Part shown: in pieces, positions 16,284 through 24,806 of the stretch
Layout of the letters: the number at the start of each line of letters is the position of its first letter
Position numbering within the stretch: the first letter of the stretch is position 1
From: Elusimicrobiota bacterium
GTDB taxonomy: Bacteria; Elusimicrobiota; Elusimicrobia; UBA1565; UBA9628
Assembly: GCA_003452935.1 (NCBI GenBank)
Contig: DMMY01000021.1
Location: forward strand, 1-64,000
Reading direction: 5' to 3'
Length of the DNA stretch: 64,000 bases
Notes under the pieces: model-generated
Seen by the model: only the letters and a program-made list of their open reading frames with translations
Databases searched by the model: none
Told to the model about the DNA's origin: nothing
Position numbers and translations under genes: made by a program

Positions 16284-17528
16284 TCAGTGATGGAGCAGCT
16301 CAAAGGTCTGGGGAGTCTCGGGCCCGGCGATGGCGCCGCGCAGGCTCTGGGGAGTCGCTTTTTCTCCTTTTTTGATCAGATTTCTGGCGGCCTCTACTCT
16401 TTCGAAGATGTTGCACAGCATGACGCCTCTTACCTTGCCGGCTTTGAGGTAGTAGATGACGCCGGTGTGATTCTCTTTTTGCCAGTCGCAGTAAGTCTCG
16501 AGCGAGGCGTCGGTCTCGCCTACGGCCTCGTAGCCGAAGTCGAAGAGGTCGGAGAAGAAGTAGGGGAGGTGGTCGTACGACTCCCAGCCGCCGGTCATGT
16601 TGCGTCCGGCGCAGCGGCCCTGGTTTTGGGCGTTGTCCCAGTGCTCGATACGCGCGCGCTTGGAGAGCGCGCTGTAAGGGAAGGAGCAATTGTCCCCGGC
16701 CGCGAAAATGCTTTGGTCCGATGTCAGGAGGTGTTGGTCGACCGCCACGCCGTTGGAAATCCTGAGCCCGGCGTTCTTGGCCAGAGCGGTCTCGGCGTCG
16801 ACGCCGAGACCCGCGATGATCATTTCGGAGTCAATCTCGTGGCCGGCGCGGGTCCGGGTCACGAAACGGCCCTTGCCGCGGTCGATGGAGACCGGAGCGT
16901 CCGCGCAGAGCACGTTGATCCCGCGCTCCTGGTATGAGCGCTGCAGCGCACAGCCCAGAGCCGCGGGAAAGACCCGATGACAAAGGTAAGGCCCGGGGAA
17001 GATCATGGTGACGTCGACCTTGTTGACGTTGAGCGCCGCGGCCATCTCCGAGCCGATGAAGCCGCCGCCTATGACGACCGCGGATTTGCCCGGCTCGGTC
17101 TGCCGGCGCATGCGCACGTAGTCGTCGAGCTCTCGGAAATAGCAGACGCCGTCGATATCGCCGCCCGGGATGGAGAGACGACGGGGGCTTGCGCCCGTGG
17201 CCAGGAGCAGGCTTCCATAGCGGTATTCCCGTCCCATCGCGTCCGTCAAGGTCCGGCGATGGGGATCGAGCCCGACGATCCTGGCGCCGAGCGCGAGGGT
17301 GATGTTGTTCTGGTCGTAGAAGGTGCGATTGTGGAGGAAGACCTGTTCCAGGGTCTTTTGTCCGAACCACAGCTTCTTGCTCAGAGGGGGGCGGTCATAA
17401 GGAAGATGGTGTTCCGCTCCGATGAGGAGCAGGGAGCCGCTCTGGTCCCGTTCCCTGATAGCCTGGGCCGCCGAGGTGCCGGCCAACCCGCTGCCGACGA
17501 TGACGTAACGATAAGATCGTTCTGCCAT
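16284..17528 (-). CDS. FAD-dependent NAD(P)H oxidoreductase (AIF/ferredoxin-reductase-like)
   Basis: The ATG at 17526-17528 follows AGGAGG at good spacing. The 414-residue flavoprotein has an N-terminal FAD site VIVGSGLAGTSAA, a second nucleotide site VVIGGGFIGSEMAAAL (about 145-160) for NAD(P)H, and the FAD motif IFAAGDNCSFP. This layout is that of rubredoxin/ferredoxin reductases and apoptosis-inducing-factor-like proteins. A C-terminal segment with GYEAVGETDASLETY and VIYYLKAGKVRGVMLCN resembles the AIF C-terminal domain. The electron partner is unknown; no ferredoxin gene is adjacent. Confidence 0.85.
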   Translation of the reverse strand: MAERSYRYVIVGSGLAGTSAAQAIRERDQSGSLLLIGAEHHLPYDRPPLSKKLWFGQKTLEQVFLHNRTFYDQNNITLALGARIVGLDPHRRTLTDAMGREYRYGSLLLATGASPRRLSIPGGDIDGVCYFRELDDYVRMRRQTEPGKSAVVIGGGFIGSEMAAALNVNKVDVTMIFPGPYLCHRVFPAALGCALQRSYQERGINVLCADAPVSIDRGKGRFVTRTRAGHEIDSEMIIAGLGVDAETALAKNAGLRISNGVAVDQHLLTSDQSIFAAGDNCSFPYSALSKRARIEHWDNAQNQGRCAGRNMTGGWESYDHLPYFFSDLFDFGYEAVGETDASLETYCDWQKENHTGVIYYLKAGKVRGVMLCNIFERVEAARNLIKKGEKATPQSLRGAIAGPETPQTFELLHH

Positions 17529-17670
17529 GGCACGCCTCCTGTCGGGAAATTTTTCCTCCCGGCCTCTCATATTATGGCGCGCGCCGGCGCAAATAAACGT
17601 CAAATTTGTCGGCAGCGCGCAAAGCCCCGATGTCAGGCGCGGATTTTCTATAATTTCTCATCCCCATCCC

Positions 17671-19422
17671 ATGATCACGCTGCGCGGCGTTCAAAAGTCA
17701 TTCGGTCAGCACGTGCTTTTTCAGGACGCCTCCTTGCAGATCAACGAGGGAGACCGCTACGTCCTGGTGGGACCTAATGGTTCGGGCAAGTCCACGCTCT
17801 TCAAGATCCTGTTGGGCGAGGAAGAGGCGGACGCCGGCCAGTTCACGATCCGCCGCGGCGCGGCCGTGGGCTATCTGCCTCAGGAAAACGCTCCGGTGTC
17901 GGATCAGACCGTCCTCGACACGGCCCTGGCGCATCATGAGGACCCGGATGGGCGACTGACCGCCAAGGCCAAGGCGATTTTGATGGGCTTGGGCTTCAAG
18001 GTGGCGGATTTTGGGCGCCGGTTGGACGCTTTAAGCGGCGGCTGGGCCATGCGCGCGGCCATGGCGCGCCTGCTCATGGCCGAGCCGGACTTGCTGCTCT
18101 TAGACGAGCCCACCAATCACCTTGATATCGACGCTCTTTTCTGGCTGCAGAAGTATCTGCAGTCCTACCCCGGGGCGGTCTTTCTCATCTCGCACGATCG
18201 CGCCTTCATCAACGCGGTGGGCCGCGCTATCGTCAGCCTTCAGGACCGGACTCTCAAGGTGTATCACGGGGACTATGATTTCTTCCTGCGCGAGCGCGAG
18301 GCCGAGAGAGAGCGGCTCGTCTCGGCTTGGAAGCAGCAGCAAGACGAGATCGCCCGCATGGAAGAGTTCATCGACCGCAACCGCGCCCGGGCCGCCACGG
18401 CCAACCGGGCCCAAAGCATGATCAAGCGCCTGGAAAAACTCGAGCGCATCAGCTTGCCCCAGGAAGCCAAGACGGTCCGCATCCGGTTTCCCCAGCCCGT
18501 GCGCACGGGCGTGCGCGTGCTGGCGCTCAAAGGCGCCTGCAAGTCCTACGCGGACGTGAAGGTGTATCAGGGGCTGGACTTCGAACTGGAGCGCGGCTGG
18601 AAAACGGCTTTCGTGGGCCACAACGGAGCCGGCAAGTCCACTTTGCTCAAGGTCCTGGCCGGGGTCATTCCCATGGACTCGGGCGAGAGAATCCTGGGCA
18701 ACGACGTGAAGGTGGGGTATTTTTCCCAGCACCGGGAGGGACAGCTCGATCCGGCCAAGACCGTCCTGCAGGAAGCCCAGAGCGTGGGCCGGCTCAACGC
18801 GGACCTTTTCGTGCGCACGGTCCTGGGCACGTTCCTTTTTCCGGGGGACTCCGTCTATAAGCAGGTTCGGGTCCTCAGCGGCGGCGAGAAAAGCCGCTTG
18901 GCCTTGGTCAAGCTGCTCCTGGATCCGCCCAACGTCCTGCTTTTAGACGAACCCACCACTCATCTCGACATGGCCAGCGTCGACGCCCTGGTGGAGGCTT
19001 TGCGCGATTTCGAGGGCACGGTCTGCTGCATCAGCCACGACCTTTACTTCCTCAACGCCCTGGCGGACCACGTCGTGCACATCGAGGCCGGAAAGGTGAC
19101 TTGGTATCCGGGGAACTATGAGTATTTCAAGAGGCGCCAGGCCCAGTGGCATGAGGAGAACCCGCAGGCCGTGGAAATGCCCGCGGCCGCGAGGCAAGCT
19201 CCGGCCAAGGCCCCGGTGCGCGACGCCCGCCAGGAGGCCAAGCGCAGGTCCAAGCTGGAAACCGAGCTGCTCGGCCTGCATGCCGTCCTTGAGGAGCTCG
19301 CGGCCAAGCTCTCGGACCCGGCGCTTTACGCCGATTTCGCCAAGGTCAAGGCCATCGGCGAGAAGATGGAAGAGGTGCAGGACCAGATTCAGTCCAAGGA
19401 AGCCGAACTCGCCGCCCTCTAA
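17671..19422 (+). CDS. ABC-F family ATPase (Uup/EttA-like)
   Basis: Two complete ATPase domains lie in one 583-residue chain with no membrane helices: Walker A GPNGSGKST and GHNGAGKST, signatures LSGGWAMR and LSGGEKSRL, Walker B LLLLDEPTNHLD and VLLLDEPTTHLD. The linker between them (about 235-290) is highly charged and a C-terminal coiled coil (about 510-583) is present, as in Uup-type ABC-F proteins. These act on ribosomes or DNA intermediates, not in transport. TATAAT stands at 17649-17654 and there is no Shine-Dalgarno sequence, so the leader would be only about 10 nt. An earlier in-frame start at 17527 would precede that promoter. Confidence 0.9.
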   Translation: MITLRGVQKSFGQHVLFQDASLQINEGDRYVLVGPNGSGKSTLFKILLGEEEADAGQFTIRRGAAVGYLPQENAPVSDQTVLDTALAHHEDPDGRLTAKAKAILMGLGFKVADFGRRLDALSGGWAMRAAMARLLMAEPDLLLLDEPTNHLDIDALFWLQKYLQSYPGAVFLISHDRAFINAVGRAIVSLQDRTLKVYHGDYDFFLREREAERERLVSAWKQQQDEIARMEEFIDRNRARAATANRAQSMIKRLEKLERISLPQEAKTVRIRFPQPVRTGVRVLALKGACKSYADVKVYQGLDFELERGWKTAFVGHNGAGKSTLLKVLAGVIPMDSGERILGNDVKVGYFSQHREGQLDPAKTVLQEAQSVGRLNADLFVRTVLGTFLFPGDSVYKQVRVLSGGEKSRLALVKLLLDPPNVLLLDEPTTHLDMASVDALVEALRDFEGTVCCISHDLYFLNALADHVVHIEAGKVTWYPGNYEYFKRRQAQWHEENPQAVEMPAAARQAPAKAPVRDARQEAKRRSKLETELLGLHAVLEELAAKLSDPALYADFAKVKAIGEKMEEVQDQIQSKEAELAAL

Positions 19423-20687
19423 TCGCCCAGGAAAGAACGCAGATCTCGGATGGCCGCGGGCTCGCTCCGGGCAGGGCCAGAGCGGGACAGATCGGGAAGG
19501 CGGGAAGCGGTTTTGACGTAGGCCCACCAGCAGAGGGCCGCGGCGTAGAGCTTGAAATAGGCGAAGAAGAATGACCACTCGCCCAAGCCCGAGCTCTTGG
19601 CCAGACCCTTGGCGGAATTGGCGCCGGCCAGCAGGAGGATGGCCCAGCGCAGCTTCGCGGAAATCGGCGCTTCCAGGATAAAAAGGGTAGGTATGAGCAG
19701 GAGCATGAAGGTGTAATCTTTCATGCGCGGCACCAGGAGCGCATAGACCATGCAATAGAACAGGATCATTTCTTTCCGTGTCGCGTTCGGGGAGCTCTTG
19801 TCCTGGAGGATGGCGCGCCCCGCGCGCAGGCTCAGCGCCAGGATGATCGCGGCCAAGGGCAGGAAAAGGGTTTTAGCCAGGGCCACGGCGCGGCTGCGGT
19901 CGCCCAGCCATATCTCCAAACCCTGCTTGATGAAGCCGTAGGTGGAGCAGTTATTCGGCCCGGCTTCATGGTGCCAGGCTTGGTCGACTCCCACGAGCTG
20001 GTGAAAGTATTCCCGCAGCAGTCCGGGATGCAGGACCTCGTTGCATCCCAAGAGCGCGGCGAAAAGCGCGCCGGCCGCCGCGAAAATTTTCCAATTAGGC
20101 CGGGGCCTGAGCAGAAGCAGGGGCAGGAAGGCCAACGGGGTCAGCTTCATCAACGAGGCCGCGGCGATGAGCGCCCCGAAAAGCATATCCCGGCCCGCGG
20201 CGAGGGCCGCGAAGGCTCCCCAGAGCATGACTTGCTCGAAGACCGCGGCGTTGCCGCAGCGGAAATCCGTCAAAAATGGGGTGCCGTAGGCCAGGACCAG
20301 GAAAAGAACATGATAAGGCTCGAATTTCAGGTCCCAAAAATATTTCTTCCATAACAACAGAAGGCCCGCGATGGCCAGGATCTTGAGCAAGGACCACAGA
20401 TGCTGGCCGGCGTGCCGGCCCCAGGCGTCGCTGAGGGCCGCGAACGGCCGGTACGCGTCTATGACCAGGGGCGGATACAGGCAAGGGAAAGAAACGTCGT
20501 TGATGATTTGTTCCTGAAGATAGGGATTTTCTCCTTGGGCTAATATCCGCGAGCAGCCCATGTATACCTTGAGGTCCCATTGGGTCCGCGCGGGCGTCAG
20601 CATCACCTGGGCTGTCCAGGCTAGTATTGCGCAGAGAATAGCGGAGGCGACCCAAAAATCCAGGGAAGACTTTCGCGGGCCTGACAT
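19419..20687 (-). CDS. GT87-type membrane glycosyltransferase (DUF2029)
   Basis: The 422-residue polytopic protein has about ten hydrophobic segments. After the first helix comes WDLKVYMGCSRILAQGENPYLQ and then the YPPLV segment, the pattern of family 87 glycosyltransferases (polyprenyl-phosphate sugar donor, GT-C fold). The conserved Asp in the first loop is the likely catalytic residue. It starts 2 nt after the stop of the next gene (GT39-like), so the two are co-transcribed, and it overlaps the ABC-F stop by 4 bp tail to tail. The ATG at 20685-20687 is preferred over upstream in-frame codons inside the neighbour. Confidence 0.8.
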   Translation of the reverse strand: MSGPRKSSLDFWVASAILCAILAWTAQVMLTPARTQWDLKVYMGCSRILAQGENPYLQEQIINDVSFPCLYPPLVIDAYRPFAALSDAWGRHAGQHLWSLLKILAIAGLLLLWKKYFWDLKFEPYHVLFLVLAYGTPFLTDFRCGNAAVFEQVMLWGAFAALAAGRDMLFGALIAAASLMKLTPLAFLPLLLLRPRPNWKIFAAAGALFAALLGCNEVLHPGLLREYFHQLVGVDQAWHHEAGPNNCSTYGFIKQGLEIWLGDRSRAVALAKTLFLPLAAIILALSLRAGRAILQDKSSPNATRKEMILFYCMVYALLVPRMKDYTFMLLLIPTLFILEAPISAKLRWAILLLAGANSAKGLAKSSGLGEWSFFFAYFKLYAAALCWWAYVKTASRLPDLSRSGPARSEPAAIRDLRSFLGD

Positions 20688-20689
20688 GG

Positions 20690-22345
20690 TCAATGGGCCT
20701 TGGCCGCGGCGCGAAGCTGGCCCACGGCGTTGCGCAGGCGGGCGATCTGTTCCGGATTCGTTTCCAGCTCGGCGGCGCGCTCCAGGGACCATATCGCCTC
20801 CGCAGCCTTGCCGCGCTCGGCCTGCAGCAGGCCCAGATTCAGATACGAGGGAACAAAGCCCGGATCGGCCTGGAGGGAGAGCTGGTATTCATCGACCGCC
20901 TTGTCCTTCCAGCCCTGATTGGCGTAGATGACGCCCATGCTGTAGTGGGTGACGGCCATATCCTCGGAGCCGATCAAAGGCAGGCGCGAGATCCAGAAAC
21001 ACGCCGCGAGGCTCAGAGCCAAGGCGCCGGCCTTGAGCCAGGAACGGCCGGCGGCCAGCGACTGGAGCCGGACCAATGCAAAGCCCGCGAACAGGGAGAG
21101 CCCGATAACGGCCGGAAACCGGTAGCGGGAAAGCACGAAGAAGCCGGCGTTGAGCGCCAGGTAGGCCGCGACATAGACGTGCAGGAGCCAATGCCGGCGG
21201 CAGAGTCCGGCTCCCCAAAGCATGCCGGCCAGTCCCAAGGGCGCGACCCAGCCCCACTTCAGCAGGGGCATCGGCCCCAGGCGAGTGAATCGCTCGAACA
21301 CGCTCGGAAAGAAGTTGTCCGGGGGTTCTTGATGGTTCCAGAAATAGCCGACCTTGCGCCAGACCAAGCCCCAGGCCGCCCTGGGTTGGGCGGCGAACCA
21401 CTGCAAGGTCTGCCGGATCCAATAGCGGTCCATCTCCTTGGACGTCAGGACGCGGCCGGTGCGGCGCCGGGCCTCGGCCATGTAATCCTGATATTGGTAC
21501 CCGGGGCCGCCGTGCACGAACGAGGCCGGCTTGTTGAGGCCGTCGGCTTCGGGGTTGTTGCCCATGTAGAAGCTCACTCCGCCGCTGGCCGTGGTCAGGC
21601 CCCAGCCTGAGGCCGGGTCGACGATATGATTGCGCGTCTGGAAGGGAAGAAGGGGCAGCCAGGCCCCGAGGCCGAACGCGGCCAGGCATATGGAGAGTTC
21701 CTTCCAGCGGCGCCGAAGGGTCCACAGCGCCCAGAGCGCGGAGATCGGGGCCAGGACCAGAGCCGTCGGCCGAAAAACGCTCGATGCGCCCAGGCACAGG
21801 CCGGCGAGCAGCCACAGCCGCCAACGGCGCGGGGCGGATACTTGCCTCGTCAAGCACAGGAGCCAGGCCGCGTTCAAGACGTAGATGGGGAGCTCTCCCA
21901 GGTATCTGGACTCGAAGAAAAAGGCCGGACCGTAGAGCCCTGAAATGACGGCGGCGGTCCAGGCGGTTGGACGGTCGAAAACGGCCAGGCCGATGCGGAA
22001 GATGAAGACCGGGACCAGCGCGCCGAGAATGTGCTGAAGCGCGAAGATCGGCTCCGGGCCTTGGATCAGGATTTTTCCCAGGGCCGCGAGCAGGTAGGGA
22101 TAGCCCGGGTTGAGGTAAAAGGTTCCCAGGCCGCGCGCCAGCCAGCCTTCGCGGTGGATGGTGCCTGCCCAGGACAAGAATATGTTGTCGTCGAGCAGGG
22201 GCGTGCGCAGCCAGAAATCGTCCTTATAGAGGGCGAAATGGGCCAGGCGCAGGGCCAGGGCCGCGAGGAATATCCAGGCTTCGGCCGCGCCCGCGCGCCG
22301 CGCGGGCGCGGCCGATGAGGGGGCGGGGCGGCTTTTCTTGGCCAT
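20690..22345 (-). CDS. GT39/PMT-like membrane glycosyltransferase with C-terminal TPR
   Basis: The 551-residue protein has about nine membrane helices after a short basic N-terminus. The first large loop has TPLLDDNIFLSWA, the acidic pair expected of GT-C glycosyltransferases of the ArnT/PMT type, followed by LNPGYPYLLAAL. The last 90 residues are soluble and contain TPR-like repeats (GVIYANQGWKDKAVDEY; LNLGLLQAERGKAAEAI). It is paired with a GT87 gene downstream. Together they may build a surface glycan or glycosylate exported proteins; acceptor and sugar are unknown. Confidence 0.82.
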   Translation of the reverse strand: MAKKSRPAPSSAAPARRAGAAEAWIFLAALALRLAHFALYKDDFWLRTPLLDDNIFLSWAGTIHREGWLARGLGTFYLNPGYPYLLAALGKILIQGPEPIFALQHILGALVPVFIFRIGLAVFDRPTAWTAAVISGLYGPAFFFESRYLGELPIYVLNAAWLLCLTRQVSAPRRWRLWLLAGLCLGASSVFRPTALVLAPISALWALWTLRRRWKELSICLAAFGLGAWLPLLPFQTRNHIVDPASGWGLTTASGGVSFYMGNNPEADGLNKPASFVHGGPGYQYQDYMAEARRRTGRVLTSKEMDRYWIRQTLQWFAAQPRAAWGLVWRKVGYFWNHQEPPDNFFPSVFERFTRLGPMPLLKWGWVAPLGLAGMLWGAGLCRRHWLLHVYVAAYLALNAGFFVLSRYRFPAVIGLSLFAGFALVRLQSLAAGRSWLKAGALALSLAACFWISRLPLIGSEDMAVTHYSMGVIYANQGWKDKAVDEYQLSLQADPGFVPSYLNLGLLQAERGKAAEAIWSLERAAELETNPEQIARLRNAVGQLRAAAKAH

Positions 22346-22349
22346 GATG

Positions 22350-22712
22350 CTAGCTATGGGCTTCTAGGGTCTTGCGCAGGAGTTCGTCGAGGATCGCCAG
22401 ATCATGGGGTTTGGAAAGCAAGCCCGAGGCGCCCAGCAGGAAGGCGTCCTTGCGCAGTTCGTCATCGCAATGCCCGGTCATGATGATGACGGGGGCGCTG
22501 CTGCGGCTCCGGATCTCGGCCAAGGCCTTGAGCCCGGTCATGCCCGGCAGGACATTGTCGAGCAGGATGACGTCCGCCGTGTCCCGGTCCAGAAAGGTCA
22601 GGGCTTCCTCGGCGCTGCCCGCGCCGCTGGCTTCATAGCCGATCCGGGCCAGATGACGGCAGAGCACTTCCACGATAACGGCCTCGTCATCGATGACCAG
22701 GACTTTTTTCAT
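22350..22712 (-). CDS. single-domain response regulator
   Basis: The 120-residue protein is one receiver domain: acidic VLVIDDEAV, phospho-acceptor Asp in VILLDNVLPGM, Thr in VIIMTGH and Lys in LLSKPHD. No output domain follows. It stops 4 nt before the start of the GT39-like gene on the same strand and may share its transcript, and it is divergent from the NlpC gene. A cognate kinase is not adjacent. Confidence 0.85.
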   Translation of the reverse strand: MKKVLVIDDEAVIVEVLCRHLARIGYEASGAGSAEEALTFLDRDTADVILLDNVLPGMTGLKALAEIRSRSSAPVIIMTGHCDDELRKDAFLLGASGLLSKPHDLAILDELLRKTLEAHS

Positions 22713-22777
22713 GTGGGGCGGGCCAGAAGATTATTATACAATTGACCGGCGTGGGTCAGACGCCATTGTCGCGGATA

Positions 22778-23251
22778 ATGCGTACCGGACTCTCCGCCGG
22801 CTTTCTGGTTCTCTGGGCCGCGGGGGGGTGTGCCGGCGGTCCTCAGCCGTCCCATTCGCGCCGCGCCGCGCCACCGATTCCCCCCATGGCCAAGGCCGTC
22901 ATCCGCACGGCCAAGACGTACCTGCCCGAAGAGGAACGACAGCGTCCGGCTCCCCAGGATTGCTCGGATTTCGTGCGCCGGGTATTCCTGGAAAACGGGC
23001 TGGATCTGCCGCGCAGATCCACGCAGATGTCCTTGGTCGGCGATCGGGTGGCCTCATCCCGCGAGCTGCGCATGGGCGACCTGGTGTTTTTCTGCGGGGA
23101 GAAGGTCTCGCGCATCGTTGGTCACGTGGGCATCTACGTCGGCAACGGCATCTTCATCCATCGCTCCAGCGCCGGAGCGGTCGTCATGGAGAGCCTTTAC
23201 AGCGACTATTACCGCAAGCGTTACCTTGCGGCCCGCCGGGTCATTGACTGA
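22778..23251 (+). CDS. NlpC/P60-family lipoprotein (putative peptidoglycan endopeptidase)
   Basis: Starting at ATG 22778 gives a classic lipoprotein signal, MRTGLSAGFLVLWAAGGC, with the lipidated Cys at 18; a start at 22742 would only lengthen it. The NlpC/P60 domain has catalytic Cys in APQDCSDFVRR, His in IVGHVGIYVGN and the third polar residue His in IFIHRSS. The enzyme would cut peptide stems in peptidoglycan from the outer membrane or periplasm. Its last 11 bases overlap the end of the convergent DUF362 gene. Confidence 0.87.
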   Translation: MRTGLSAGFLVLWAAGGCAGGPQPSHSRRAAPPIPPMAKAVIRTAKTYLPEEERQRPAPQDCSDFVRRVFLENGLDLPRRSTQMSLVGDRVASSRELRMGDLVFFCGEKVSRIVGHVGIYVGNGIFIHRSSAGAVVMESLYSDYYRKRYLAARRVID

Positions 23252-24317
23252 CCGTTATGAGCTCGTAATCGCGCCGGCCTAGACCGAGTTCCTCGGCGTG
23301 GGCCAGCTGCTTGGCGCCGTCTCTCTTGGGGTGGGCGGCTTTGAACACGTCCCGGCCCGCGGCCCGGAGCACGAGATCATGGCAGGCCTGATCCAGGGCC
23401 ACGGGATCGGCTCCGGCCAATATGCCCACGTCCGGGGCGATGCAGGGGTCGTCCTTGGCCAGGCAGTCGCATTCGGCCGTGACCTTGAGGCAAAAGTTGA
23501 AAAAGGCCGCTTTGCCCTTCTTGGCGGCCAGGATCGCCCGGGTGTATTCGACCATCTTTTCCTGGATGACGTTGCCGCCCTGCTCCCAGCGGACCTCGAT
23601 GGCCGAGCTGGGGCACGCGGCCAGGCATTGGGCGCAGCCGACGCAAAGGGCCGCGTCGATGACGGCCTTGTCCGCGCGCAGGGAAATGGCCTGCGCGGAG
23701 CAGGCCGCGACGCACTGGCCGCAGCCCACGCATTCCTTGACGTCTATGGAGGGGGACACGTCCGAATGCTGGGCCAGTTTGCCCTCGCGCGTGGCGCAGC
23801 CCATGCCCACGTTCTTGAGCGCCCCGCCGAATCCGGTCATGAGATGGCCCTTGAAGTGCGCGACTCCCACGAAGGCGTCGGCTTGGGCGAACAAGCCGGC
23901 CACCTTGGCGGTTTTAATGAAGCGGCCGGATACGTCGACGGCGACGGCGTTCTCCGGCTTCGTGTCGTCCGGGATGACGACTTCGGCGCCTACGGCCTCG
24001 GGTGTGAAGCCGTGCTCGCGGGCGAGCTTGAGGTGTTCCCCGGATTCCTGGCGCCGGCCCTGATAAAGGGTGTTGGTATCCGCGAGAAACGGCTTGGCCT
24101 GCCGGGCCTTGAGGCTGGAGGCGATTACGCGCAGCAGCTCGGGCCGGACATAGCCCGTATTTCCGGCCTCGCCGAAATGCAGCTTGACCGCGACCGAGTC
24201 CCCGGCCGAGACGAGGTCCAGCACGCGGCTTGCGGCGATGAGGCGTTCCAGTTTGCCGCAGAGCCGGGGCAGGCCCTCGGAGGCGGCTGCAGCGATGAAA
24301 TAAATCGGGCTTCTCAT
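23241..24317 (-). CDS. DUF362 protein with two 4Fe-4S clusters
   Basis: From the ATG at 24315-24317 the product has 358 residues. The body is a DUF362 domain (KLHFGEAGNTGYVRP; VGVAHFKGHLMTGFGGALKNVGMG), and two ferredoxin motifs CVGCGQCVAACS and CVGCAQCLAACP are inserted at about 185-225. Proteins of this type are probable iron-sulphur oxidoreductases of unknown substrate. Starts further upstream (24329, 24371) are possible, but the conserved part begins at RSPIYFIAAA. It is divergent from the lipoprotein gene at 24389. Confidence 0.82.
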   Translation of the reverse strand: MRSPIYFIAAAASEGLPRLCGKLERLIAASRVLDLVSAGDSVAVKLHFGEAGNTGYVRPELLRVIASSLKARQAKPFLADTNTLYQGRRQESGEHLKLAREHGFTPEAVGAEVVIPDDTKPENAVAVDVSGRFIKTAKVAGLFAQADAFVGVAHFKGHLMTGFGGALKNVGMGCATREGKLAQHSDVSPSIDVKECVGCGQCVAACSAQAISLRADKAVIDAALCVGCAQCLAACPSSAIEVRWEQGGNVIQEKMVEYTRAILAAKKGKAAFFNFCLKVTAECDCLAKDDPCIAPDVGILAGADPVALDQACHDLVLRAAGRDVFKAAHPKRDGAKQLAHAEELGLGRRDYELITVSQ

Positions 24318-24353
24318 GGGGGATATCATACAGAATTGCCGCGCCGCGGAGAG

Positions 24354-24382
24354 TTGATTTTCCAGAGCCATCTATCTATGAT
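24354..24382 (+). promoter_or_regulatory. promoter for a leaderless transcript
   Basis: TTGATT (24354-24359) and TATGAT (24377-24382) have a 17-bp spacer. The start codon at 24389 follows 6 nt after the -10 box, so transcription should start at or next to the ATG. No ribosome site is present. Confidence 0.7.
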
Positions 24383-24388
24383 TGCATC

Positions 24389-24802
24389 ATGAGAACTTCC
24401 CGCGTCTATGCCGTGATCCTTTCGGCGGCGGTCCTTTGCGGCTGCGCCGCGCCCCGGGTGGCGCTTTACCCGGACGAGCGCTACAAGAGCCTGCCCAAGG
24501 AGACCGTCGAGAAAGACATCGCCGAGTGCGACGCCCAGGCCGCGCAATACGTCAAGGCCAACAAAGCCAAGCTGGTGGCGCGCAAGACCGGAGCCGGGGC
24601 GTTTTTCGGTGCGTTTCTGGGAGTCGTCTTCGGCGCCTTCACCGGCGACTATGGCCGGGCCATCTCCGAGGGCGCGGCCGTGGGCGCGGCCGCGGGCCTG
24701 GCGCATGGGGCTATCGAGGCCAACAGCCCGGAGGGGGTGCACCGCAGGTTCGTGGAGTACTGCCTCATGGAGAAGGGCTACAAACCCATGGGCTGGAAGT
24801 AG
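24389..24802 (+). CDS. glycine-zipper lipoprotein
   Basis: The 137-residue product has a lipoprotein signal (LSAAVLCGC, lipidated Cys near residue 20), a helical segment KETVEKDIAECDAQAAQYV, and then a glycine zipper (GAGAFFGAFLGVVFGAFTGDYG; ISEGAAVGAAAGLAHGA) that should form a membrane hairpin. The end, FVEYCLMEKGYKPMGWK, is the short motif seen at the end of many small envelope lipoproteins. Likely an outer-membrane-associated structural protein. It has its own leaderless-type promoter. Confidence 0.75.
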   Translation: MRTSRVYAVILSAAVLCGCAAPRVALYPDERYKSLPKETVEKDIAECDAQAAQYVKANKAKLVARKTGAGAFFGAFLGVVFGAFTGDYGRAISEGAAVGAAAGLAHGAIEANSPEGVHRRFVEYCLMEKGYKPMGWK

Positions 24803-24806
24803 GACG

